Of a stretch of DNA of 17,260 bases, positions 11,731 to 17,260 are shown in pieces. This DNA is from JALQXV01 sp051005235 (GTDB taxonomy: Bacteria > Patescibacteriota > Saccharimonadia > Saccharimonadales > 2-12-FULL-41-12), in assembly GCA_051005235.1 (NCBI GenBank), contig JBPCJO010000052.1, forward strand, positions 1-17,260. The letters are read 5' to 3'. The notes under the pieces are model-generated. The model did no database searches. It was not told the origin of the DNA and was given only the letters and a program-made list of their open reading frames with translations. The stretch's first letter is position 1; each line of letters starts with the position of its first letter. The position numbers were made by a program, and so were the translations under genes.

Positions 11731-13251
11731 ATGCTATCGACAAATGAAAAAATCGGCCAATTAATTTATCAGATAAGGCAAGAACGTGGCCTTACTCAAG
11801 CAGAGTTTGCACGGCGGCTCGGTACCAGCCAAAGCGCGGTCAACCGTATCGAGAAGGGCCGACAGAACCTCAGCCTAGAGACAGTCGGCCGAATCAGCGA
11901 TGTGCTCAACAAACAGATTATTAGCCTTGGTGGTGGCGCGGTAAACCTGCGCATCGAGGGTGGACACGAACTTTCTGGATCAATTGAAACAAAGGTGTCA
12001 AAAAACGCAGCGGTCTGTTTGTTGTTCGCTGCCTTGTTAAATAAAGGCACTACACGCTTAAAGCGAATGCCACGCATCGAAGAGGTTAACCGTCTAGTCG
12101 AAGTCCTTGTTAGTATGGGCGTCAAAGTACGCTGGATGGCTAACAATGATCTCGAGATTAAACCGCCCGATGTACTCGAAGTCGCTAAAATGGATAAAGT
12201 TGCTGCTTGCAAGACGAGAAGCGTCATTATGCTATTTGGCCCGTTAATGCACTTGTTTGATGAATTTAAGATCCCCTACGCCGGCGGATGTAAACTCGGC
12301 AGCCGGACAGTACAACCCCATTTATTTGCCCTCGAGGAGTTCGGCGTCAGTATTGTGGCGAAGACCGGCCACTACCAAGTTACGGTTGACCATAAGCAGC
12401 CCGACCAAATCGTCCTTTACGAATCAGGTGATACAACTACCGAAAACGTCATTATGGCTGCGGCGCGCAACACACATGAGGTGACAATAAAGATGGCCAG
12501 TGCCAACTATATGGTGCAAGACCTCTGTTATTTTTTAAAGAAATTAGGCGTCAAAATTGACGGTATCGGCACCAGCACCCTAAAAATTCGCGGTGTTAAA
12601 GACATCAGAAAAAATGTTACCTATCACCCAAGCGAAGATCCGATTGAGTCAATGACGTTTATCGCGGCCGCGGTGGCGACCAACTCGAGCATCACGGTTA
12701 CCCGCGCTCCGATCGAGTTTTTAGAACTCGAACTACTGAAACTTAAAAAGATGGGCTTATCATATAGCCTAAGTGAGACCTACAAGGCAGCAAACGGCTA
12801 CAGTTTACTGGCCGACATAACAATTCATAAACACAACGGCAAGCTAACTGCCCTCGACGAAAAGATTTATGCGCGCCCCTACCCCGGCCTAAACATTGAT
12901 AACCTGCCTTACTTTGTACCAATTGCCGCCGTCGCCAAAGGCCGCACCCTGATTCACGACTGGGTATACGAAGAGCGCGCCCTATACTACACCGAGATGC
13001 GTAAGCTTGGCGTTAACGTAACGCTCGCCGACCCTCACCGTGCTTATATTGACGGCCCAACAAAGTGGAATGTGGACGACGTGGTGTGCCCGCCTGCCCT
13101 TCGCCCGGCCGTTCTACTGCTAATTGGCATGCTGGCCGCCAATGGAACGTCTATTTTACGGAACGTCTATTCGATCAACCGTGGTTACGAATATTTGGCG
13201 GAACGGCTCAATAAACTTGGTGCCAAAATCGAAATTATTCACGATATATAA
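11731..13251 (+). CDS. murA: XRE helix-turn-helix fused to MurA-type enolpyruvyl transferase
   Basis: A 506-residue protein. Residues 1-65 form a complete XRE DNA-binding domain (IYQIRQERGLTQAEFARRLG, then TSQSAVNRIEKGRQNLSL). Residues about 70-506 form the two-lobed EPSP/MurA fold, which adds enolpyruvate from PEP to UDP-GlcNAc. Matches to E. coli MurA: Lys22-Asn23 in KVSKNAA, Arg91 in KTRSVIML, Cys115 in GGCKLGSRTVQPH with Arg120, Asp305 in PGLNIDNLPYF, Arg331 in VYEERAL, Arg397 in SINRGYE. The Asp369 site (TDLRAS) appears as PALRPA, so that acid is missing. MurA is normally about 420 residues without a DNA-binding part. It may be an active enzyme with self-regulation or a MurA-derived regulator. 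With murB nearby, a peptidoglycan role is likely. Confidence 0.88.
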   Translation: MLSTNEKIGQLIYQIRQERGLTQAEFARRLGTSQSAVNRIEKGRQNLSLETVGRISDVLNKQIISLGGGAVNLRIEGGHELSGSIETKVSKNAAVCLLFAALLNKGTTRLKRMPRIEEVNRLVEVLVSMGVKVRWMANNDLEIKPPDVLEVAKMDKVAACKTRSVIMLFGPLMHLFDEFKIPYAGGCKLGSRTVQPHLFALEEFGVSIVAKTGHYQVTVDHKQPDQIVLYESGDTTTENVIMAAARNTHEVTIKMASANYMVQDLCYFLKKLGVKIDGIGTSTLKIRGVKDIRKNVTYHPSEDPIESMTFIAAAVATNSSITVTRAPIEFLELELLKLKKMGLSYSLSETYKAANGYSLLADITIHKHNGKLTALDEKIYARPYPGLNIDNLPYFVPIAAVAKGRTLIHDWVYEERALYYTEMRKLGVNVTLADPHRAYIDGPTKWNVDDVVCPPALRPAVLLLIGMLAANGTSILRNVYSINRGYEYLAERLNKLGAKIEIIHDI

Positions 13252-13259
13252 ACTAGCAT

Positions 13260-13288
13260 TTGCAATACGGCACATATGTGTTTATTAT
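13260..13288 (+). promoter_or_regulatory. Promoter of the 13297 gene (leaderless)
   Basis: TTGCAA (13260-13265), 17-base spacer, TATTAT (13283-13288), eight bases to the ATG at 13297. It begins nine bases after the murA stop. Confidence 0.65.
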
Positions 13289-13296
13289 TGGTGATA

Positions 13297-13629
13297 ATGA
13301 GTTTTAGCCATGAATTTAGTGGAGACGCAATCGTCGCAGCCAGCTGGCACAAAGTTGCCAGTGAGGCTCCACGCGAATACACGCGAGGATCAAGAGTAAC
13401 AAGAGTATTAGGCGGCATGTCGACTGCTAATAGCCGAGTTATCTGCCTAGCAAACGAAACGACCGAGCACGTCAGCGCGATTGTTGGCGACCTCGACACG
13501 AAAGAAGCAACCATCGTTTGGGAACCGCGCGATTACTCCGAATTAATAGCTGAGGGGCCAAACCCATTGGCCGAGAATCAAATCGAGACAACGTTGAGGC
13601 ATCTCTGCGAACGTCTTCGAAGTTGTTAA
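13297..13629 (+). CDS. Hypothetical protein
   Basis: A 110-residue soluble protein starting MSFSHEFSGDAIVAASWHKV. The frame is open upstream to 13276, but the promoter spacing points to 13297. It has mixed alpha/beta character: two strands around ICLANETTEHVSAIVGDLDTKEATIVWEP (about 48-78) and a C-terminal helix ENQIETTLRHLCERLRSC. It has no signal peptide, membrane helix or motif I recognise. It stands alone between the murA fusion and tRNA-Gly with its own promoter. The clean promoter makes a real gene likely. Confidence 0.6.
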   Translation: MSFSHEFSGDAIVAASWHKVASEAPREYTRGSRVTRVLGGMSTANSRVICLANETTEHVSAIVGDLDTKEATIVWEPRDYSELIAEGPNPLAENQIETTLRHLCERLRSC

Positions 13630-13650
13630 GTACTAGAGCTGTGCTATAAT
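13623..13650 (+). promoter_or_regulatory. Promoter of tRNA-Gly
   Basis: TTGTTA (13623-13628), 16-base spacer, TATAAT (13645-13650), ending ten bases before the tRNA 5' end. The -35 box overlaps the last codons of the preceding gene. Confidence 0.75.
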
Positions 13651-13660
13651 CACCTCTGTT

Positions 13661-13735
13661 GCGGGTGTCGTATAATGGCTAATATGCCTGCCTTCCAAGC
13701 AAGCGATGAGAGTTCGATTCTCTCCACCCGCACCA
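13661..13735 (+). tRNA. tRNA-Gly(TCC)
   Basis: Acceptor GCGGGTG/CACCCGC, D-stem GTAT/ATAT, anticodon stem CCTGC/GCAAG (one C-A mismatch) with loop CTTCCAA (anticodon TCC, reads GGA/GGG), T-stem GAGAG/CTCTC with loop TTCGATT, discriminator A, encoded CCA. Confidence 0.93.
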
Positions 13736-13756
13736 AAAAAACAATATTACAAACAT

Positions 13757-14545
13757 ATGATTATTATTCTAGCCTTTATTGCATTCGCCGTCGCAGCCTA
13801 TTTGTTTATTCACTTTATTGTAAAGCGCGACCGCGGTAGTAAAGAGCCGCGCGGCGCGCTGTTTGGGGCGATAGGTTTTGGAGTACTGGCTGTCATCGCG
13901 GCCGGAGAGTTAAATAATCTTTTTATTCCCCCTGAAGTCATCAACCAGATTGGTAGCGAAGAAGCAGGAGGCATATCGACCCAAACATTGTTATTCTCGG
14001 CGTTAGGCGTGGGCTTAATTGAGGAGTCGGTTAAATGTCTACCATTGGCATTTTTTATATACAAAAAGCGCTATTTTAATGAGTTAACTGACGGAGTGAT
14101 TTACTTTGGCTTGGTTGGCCTGACGTTTGGGATTATAGAGGACATTTTTTATACTCTAGAATATGGTGGCGGTGTTGGTCTGATGCGCATCTTGTTTTCG
14201 CCTTATTTACACGCTGGCTTTGCCGTTATTTTTGGAATGTATTTGATACAAAGAAAAGTACTGCGTAAACCATGGTTGGTAGCGGTTTTAGGCTTTATTG
14301 GAGCTGTCTTAGCGCACGGTATTTTTGACTTCGCGGCCTTTACAGGTGGCCCACTGTCGCTTATTGTCTTATTCACTATGGCCATAACAATAAACGTCAT
14401 GCTCTTCGTATTTTTCCGCAAAGCCCAAAAGATCGACGAGAGCCGTGGCATGAGCGCCATCGGCACCAATAAGTTCTGCCGTGACTGTGGACGACCCAAC
14501 CCAGAACGCCACCTCTATTGCCAGTACTGCGGCAAATTAAGCTAA
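13757..14545 (+). CDS. PrsW-type intramembrane metalloprotease with C-terminal zinc ribbon
   Basis: A 262-residue protein from the ATG at 13757; the frame opens earlier, inside the tRNA, but those codons are tRNA sequence. Several transmembrane helices cover residues 1-220. The three PrsW motifs are present: EExxK (Glu89, Glu90, Lys93 in IEESVK), FxxxE (Phe124, Glu128 in FGIIED) and HxxxD (His187, Asp191 in HGIFD), which form the active site of these glutamic or metal-type proteases. A C-terminal zinc ribbon follows on the cytosolic side (CRDC at 241-244, CQYC at 255-258), which is not part of PrsW of Bacillus. PrsW cleaves anti-sigma factors there; the target here is unknown. It lies 21 bases after tRNA-Gly and just before another zinc-ribbon membrane protein. 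Confidence 0.88.
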   Translation: MIIILAFIAFAVAAYLFIHFIVKRDRGSKEPRGALFGAIGFGVLAVIAAGELNNLFIPPEVINQIGSEEAGGISTQTLLFSALGVGLIEESVKCLPLAFFIYKKRYFNELTDGVIYFGLVGLTFGIIEDIFYTLEYGGGVGLMRILFSPYLHAGFAVIFGMYLIQRKVLRKPWLVAVLGFIGAVLAHGIFDFAAFTGGPLSLIVLFTMAITINVMLFVFFRKAQKIDESRGMSAIGTNKFCRDCGRPNPERHLYCQYCGKLS

Positions 14546-14593
14546 AACATAACTACTATTGACCCCATAACAGATACGTGACAGTATTCATGC

Positions 14594-15121
14594 ATGCAAT
14601 GTGCGAACTGTGGTAACGATTTAAAACAAGGCGCCCGTTTTTGCGGTAATTGCGGCGCCCAGTTCATGCTGCCACCGCCTGTGCAACCTGCTGAGACTCC
14701 TACCCCTGCTTCGATCACCGGTGGACAGCCGCAGCCAGTACCTTCCACGCAAAATGCTGGACCACCGCCCGCCTATGCCGTCCCCAAGCAACCTAGGAGC
14801 GGCTTCTCAGTAACCAGCCTGATACTGGGTATAGTCTCAATTTTGAGCTTTATTATATGGTTTATCTCAATCCCTTTTGCTATCGCTGCCATAGTATTCG
14901 GTTTTATAGGTAAACCAAAAGGCAGCCCCGGCATGGCGCTAGCCGGTATAATTATGGGAATAATCGGTATTATTCTGAGTGTTGCCTTTGTAATTTGGGC
15001 GCTTAACTACTTAGAAGATAACCCCGAAGAAGCGAAAAAGTATAACTACAACAGCATTTCGCCATCTAGTACCGTATCGGCCGTGAAGTCATATTCTCTT
15101 AGTGCCGCCAACATGCGCTAG
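14594..15121 (+). CDS. Zinc-ribbon membrane protein with DUF4190-like domain
   Basis: A 175-residue protein. The N-terminus is a zinc ribbon (CANC at 3-6, CGNC at 17-20), followed by a Pro/Gln-rich linker (25-68) and two transmembrane helices (about 72-105 and 112-138) separated by GFIGKPKGSPGMALAG, the turn typical of DUF4190 proteins. A soluble tail rich in Ser and Tyr ends the protein. The ATG at 14594 is in frame with the zinc ribbon; one at 14590 is not. TTGACC at 14559-14564 could be a -35. The shared zinc-ribbon-plus-membrane design with the PrsW protein next door suggests that they work together, which is inferred. Confidence 0.82.
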   Translation: MQCANCGNDLKQGARFCGNCGAQFMLPPPVQPAETPTPASITGGQPQPVPSTQNAGPPPAYAVPKQPRSGFSVTSLILGIVSILSFIIWFISIPFAIAAIVFGFIGKPKGSPGMALAGIIMGIIGIILSVAFVIWALNYLEDNPEEAKKYNYNSISPSSTVSAVKSYSLSAANMR

Positions 15122-15177
15122 TCCGCAGGCGAAAGAGTTTTGCTCTATCGATCTTGGAGTAGTAAGCTAGTTATTGT

Positions 15178-15254
15178 GCCCTGGTAGCTCAGATGGATAG
15201 AGCAGGAGACTTCTAAGCTCAAGGCCGTTGGTTCGAGTCCAACCCGGGGCACCA
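15178..15254 (+). tRNA. tRNA-Arg(TCT)
   Basis: Acceptor GCCCTGG/CCGGGGC (one T-G pair), D-stem GCTC/GAGC, loop CTTCTAA (anticodon TCT, reads AGA/AGG), T-stem GTTGG/CCAAC with loop TTCGAGT, discriminator A, encoded CCA. The anticodon stem is GGAGA/GCTCA: only three Watson-Crick pairs, with G-A at 27-43 and A-G at 31-39. Confidence 0.9.
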
Positions 15255-15299
15255 AACTTCTTACTCTTATAATTCGAAATGTCCGTCATTTAAGTTTGT

Positions 15300-15305
15300 T
15301 ATAAT
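15300..15305 (+). promoter_or_regulatory. -10 box of the 15312 gene (leaderless)
   Basis: TATAAT with six bases to the ATG. A second TATAAT at 15268-15273 is followed five bases later by another ATG (15279) that stops after four codons. Confidence 0.5.
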
Positions 15306-15311
15306 TTTGAA

Positions 15312-15779
15312 ATGATCGATAGACTTAAAAAGTTCGAAGACCTAAATCGCTTCGTGTTCCATGGCTCATCGGTTTTTCCCATTAATGAATTAGAGCCGAG
15401 ACAATCATACTCTTTCGGAGAACCAGACGGCCAACCAGCTATTTCAGCATCGAATTCCATTTGGCCAGCTATTTTTATGTCGATCTTGAGTCGAGAGTCC
15501 GGTTGTGCCATGGGAATCAATATTTCTGACAAGAATCCATTTGGGCTTCTTGTGCCTGAATCTGTATACGAAAAAGCTCACATAGAAAAATGGATTGGTT
15601 ATGTGTATGTATTGGAAGCCACTGAGTTTGTTTTAAGGAAACATGGCAGCTTTGAATTAAGGTCAACTGTACCGGCTAAGCCCGTGGATGTTCTGCCCGT
15701 CCAAGTGAATGACTTACCAAAAGGAATCAACGTCGTGTCTGACAATGAAAGAGATTCTTATGTCAATAAATACAGATAA
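15312..15779 (+). CDS. Hypothetical protein with HGS...LEPRQ N-terminus
   Basis: A 155-residue soluble protein. Residues 13-50 read NRFVFHGSSVFPINELEPRQ and then PDGQPAISASNSIWPAIFMS, an opening (HGS, LEPRQ, short xxPAxxAS strand) that I associate with small phage or accessory proteins having an ADP-ribosyltransferase-like N-terminal fold; this is a weak resemblance, and no catalytic Glu pair is identified. The rest has strands around GYVYVLEATEFVLR and RSTVPAKPVDVLPVQV. TATAAT lies six bases before the ATG (15300-15305), and a near-copy of this promoter and start lies 33 bases upstream. It follows tRNA-Arg and begins an accessory region. Confidence 0.65.
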   Translation: MIDRLKKFEDLNRFVFHGSSVFPINELEPRQSYSFGEPDGQPAISASNSIWPAIFMSILSRESGCAMGINISDKNPFGLLVPESVYEKAHIEKWIGYVYVLEATEFVLRKHGSFELRSTVPAKPVDVLPVQVNDLPKGINVVSDNERDSYVNKYR

Positions 15780-15854
15780 TGGTTCGAACCTCGGCCAGCA
15801 CGCTGCACCACGCCACTTAAGAACACTTTCATAAACCAGCTTCGACTAGGTTTG

Positions 15855-16484
15855 CTACGTAGCCTTTGAATTCCCACGCCTAAACAACGCATCCGTATCG
15901 TAAGTTTCTGCCCACTTATAAAACTCATCAAGGGAGGCAACCCCACCATTAAGGACTGATTCATATACATTTGCAGATGCATATTTATTGTAATCATCTT
16001 TTTCATTTAGTTGGTGCTTGAGTAGAAGTATGGTATCAAGTTTTTCTGGTTCAACAGTTTTGTACCAGTCATGCGAGCGCATAGAAGTATATGAACTATC
16101 AGAAGTATCAATTGGCTCACGGGTTAGCCAAATGTCTAAATGCCATCTGGTTTCCTGATACATTATATTCACGCCAACGTAATAGCCTTTTGGGTGACCA
16201 GATCTGCGAATATAGTCTGTACCGTCAGCAATCTCTACACTGTAATTATCTTTCATTTTAAAGAAAGCGCTGGTAAGCTCGATGACTTTATCAGAATTAA
16301 TAGTTGGATTAACAATTTCCATATCTATATCTGGCTTAACCATTAAATTAGCGGCGTAGCTGCCGACGAATTTGACTTCGCCGTACTCACTGAGCATTTG
16401 AAGTATCTCTTTTTCTTCAAATAGCGCAACGGCGTTGTTGCGCAATAACTCTGCTTTTTGTTTAGCTTCTAATAAGTTAATCAT
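15855..16484 (-). CDS. Nucleotidyltransferase-fold protein
   Basis: A 209-residue soluble protein. Residues 36-56 read GEVKFVGSYAANLMVKPDID, the GS-x(n)-DxD signature of the DNA polymerase beta-type nucleotidyltransferase fold (Gly41-Ser42, Asp52, Asp54). A third acid may be Asp117 in RWHLDIWL. The C-terminal part is helical (LDTILLLKHQL onward). Such proteins modify small molecules, tRNA or partner toxins; there is no HEPN partner beside it, so the role is open. TATACT (complement of 16492-16497) lies seven bases before the ATG. It is divergent from the HicB/HicA pair. No confident family name can be given. Confidence 0.75.
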   Translation of the reverse strand: MINLLEAKQKAELLRNNAVALFEEKEILQMLSEYGEVKFVGSYAANLMVKPDIDMEIVNPTINSDKVIELTSAFFKMKDNYSVEIADGTDYIRRSGHPKGYYVGVNIMYQETRWHLDIWLTREPIDTSDSSYTSMRSHDWYKTVEPEKLDTILLLKHQLNEKDDYNKYASANVYESVLNGGVASLDEFYKWAETYDTDALFRRGNSKAT

Positions 16485-16518
16485 TGATTAAAGTATACGG
16501 TATAGACAATTCTGGTGT

Positions 16519-16524
16519 TATAAT
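16519..16524 (+). promoter_or_regulatory. -10 box of the hicBA-like operon (leaderless)
   Basis: TATAAT with nine bases to the ATG at 16534; no clear -35 and no Shine-Dalgarno sequence. Confidence 0.5.
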
Positions 16525-16533
16525 TAGCCTATT

Positions 16534-16755
16534 ATGAAAGCCTCTCAACCTTACACAGCTATTATCGAGCAAGACACAGCTACCGGTTACTACGTTGCCT
16601 ATATTCCTGATTTGCCCGGTGCGCATACGCAAGCAGAAACATTAGAAGAACTAAAACATAATCTACGTGAAGTAGTCGAACTTGTTTTAGAGGATTACGA
16701 CTCAAGTAAAAAACCAGAGTCGCATTTTGTTGGTACTCAATTAGTCACAATTTAA
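16534..16755 (+). CDS. hicB: HicB-type antitoxin
   Basis: A 73-residue protein with the compact HicB fold: YTAIIEQDTATGYYVAYIPDLPGAHTQAETLEELKHNLREVVELVLEDY, containing the conserved Y-I-P-D-L-P-G turn and the helix after TLEEL. HicB binds and blocks HicA. This short form ends after an EDY helix and lacks the C-terminal DNA-binding domain found in longer HicB proteins, so autoregulation by it alone is doubtful. It lies three bases before the toxin gene, in antitoxin-first order. Confidence 0.88.
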   Translation: MKASQPYTAIIEQDTATGYYVAYIPDLPGAHTQAETLEELKHNLREVVELVLEDYDSSKKPESHFVGTQLVTI

Positions 16756-16758
16756 TTT

Positions 16759-16986
16759 ATGGGCGGCAACTTACCAGTTCTTAAACCTAAAGAGGTTGTT
16801 AAAATTTTAGAGAAGATTGGTTTTGTCATGGTGCGGCAGCGTGGGTCGCATCAGCAGTTTAGGCATAGTGATGGTCGTGCGACTACGGTGCCGGTACATG
16901 CATCGCGAGACCTATCGCCGTTATTGTTACGTCAAATCTGTAAAGATATTCATCTAACTACAGATGAATTTTTACGTTATAAATAA
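16759..16986 (+). CDS. hicA: HicA-type mRNA interferase toxin
   Basis: A 75-residue double-stranded-RNA-binding-like protein. It has the HicA hallmarks: LKPKEVVKILEKIGFVMVRQRGSHQQFRH with the catalytic His in GSHQ, a VPVHASRDLSP segment, and an ending helix LLRQICKDIHLTTDEFLRYK. HicA degrades mRNA when not held by HicB. Start ATG 16759 lies three bases after the hicB stop, so the genes are coupled. The reading frame and active-site His are intact, so this pair, unlike the mazEF-like locus, looks functional. Confidence 0.92.
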   Translation: MGGNLPVLKPKEVVKILEKIGFVMVRQRGSHQQFRHSDGRATTVPVHASRDLSPLLLRQICKDIHLTTDEFLRYK

Positions 16987-17004
16987 ATGGTAGTTGCGGA
17001 ATCA

Positions 17005-17042
17005 CTTTTAAGTACGAATCGATGGCTAAGATTTACTTAAAG
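17005..17042. terminator. Possible terminator between hicA and the right-edge gene
   Basis: cttttaagta (17005-17014) pairs with tacttaaag (17034-17042) with one bulged T and a 19-base loop. It lies between two convergent genes. The stem is AT-rich and the call is tentative. Confidence 0.35.
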
Positions 17043-17075
17043 CCAATGATAAACTAATATGAACAAACTTATTTA

Positions 17076-17258
17076 CTAGAAACCGGCTAGCTGTGCGTCT
17101 AGCTGATCAACGTCAGTGCTGTTACTGCTACTTGGGTCAGTTTGGTCGAGGGTTGCAGCTGCTTTATCTAAATCGTTTGTGGACCTGATTATCTCGGGAG
17201 CATTTGCAACATCATAAGCTTTTGTAGATTTACTAGTTGCTTGTTGGCTCGCTGGGTT
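17076..17258 (-). CDS. C-terminus of a low-complexity hypothetical protein (runs off right edge)
   Basis: The minus-strand frame is open from the window edge to TAG at 17076-17078 (60 residues visible). It reads NPASQQATSKSTKAYDVANA, then PEIIRSTNDLDKAAATLDQT, then a Ser/Asp-rich stretch and DQLDAQLAGF. The Ser/Thr/Gln/Asp-rich composition with a short helix is typical of linker-rich exported proteins, but the N-terminus is outside the window, so neither export nor function can be judged. Confidence 0.6.
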   Translation of the reverse strand, partial: NPASQQATSKSTKAYDVANAPEIIRSTNDLDKAAATLDQTDPSSSNSTDVDQLDAQLAGF

Positions 17259-17260
17259 AT

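Noticed and set aside
15758..16006. 82-codon minus-strand frame beside the nucleotidyltransferase gene
   Set aside because: It overlaps the end of the better supported nucleotidyltransferase frame and has no promoter or ribosome binding site; the palindrome GGTTCGAACC at 15781-15790 resembles a tRNA T-arm, but no cloverleaf can be built around it.
1..17260. CRISPR array or transposase gene
   Set aside because: No regularly spaced repeats and no transposase, integrase or Cas-like frame were seen on either strand.

Overview
The window looks like part of a genome from the Patescibacteria/CPR, most likely a Candidatus Saccharibacteria (TM7)-type organism. This is inferred from gene style: compact genes of mixed AT/GC content, near-absence of Shine-Dalgarno sequences before many starts, an XRE-MurA fusion, small membrane-anchored cupredoxins, and TGA used as a stop (for example at 3610-3612). 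No marker gene here fixes the phylum.

Layout. 1-660: start of a small membrane protein leaving the left edge, tRNA-Lys(CTT) with a terminator and an odd hairpin-rich tract bounded by a second copy of the tRNA 3' end, then tRNA-Arg(TCG). 718-3030: an arrestin-like (Spo0M-like) protein, a decayed toxin-antitoxin locus (intact MazE-like antitoxin, MazF/PemK toxin with a one-base frameshift, RelE/ParE-type toxin fragment), and a short-chain dehydrogenase. 3089-8446: the most distinctive block, with a heme-type ferric-reductase/MsrQ-like membrane protein carrying an extra C-terminal domain, a secreted C-terminally anchored protein whose predicted mature end begins with His, a type-1 copper cupredoxin, a second cupredoxin-like protein without the Cys ligand, a five-helix membrane protein, a soluble ferredoxin-NADP reductase-type flavoprotein, a membrane-anchored helical protein, and a MarR regulator. 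8460-13251: XRE/DUF3467-like regulator, murB, glyA, and murA fused to an N-terminal XRE helix-turn-helix. 13297-15254: hypothetical protein, tRNA-Gly(TCC), PrsW-type membrane protease with a zinc ribbon, a zinc-ribbon/DUF4190-like membrane protein, tRNA-Arg(TCT). 15312-17260: accessory genes (unknown protein, nucleotidyltransferase-fold protein, HicB/HicA pair) and the C-terminus of a low-complexity protein.

How the genes may work together. The 3089-8446 block can be read as a route carrying electrons from cytosolic NAD(P)H through a flavoprotein and membrane heme to extracytoplasmic copper proteins. It may be controlled by the MarR protein, because a palindrome at the marR promoter is partly repeated at the cupredoxin promoter. 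This is inference.

A second theme is transcription and translation. For about a dozen genes a good -10 box lies only about 6-11 bases before the start codon, which predicts leaderless mRNAs. This observation also decides several start codons (mazE, murB, murA, the 13297 and 13757 genes). There is no stretch over 300 bases without a gene; the longest gene-poor stretches (103-366 and 10130-10283) are described in the entries.
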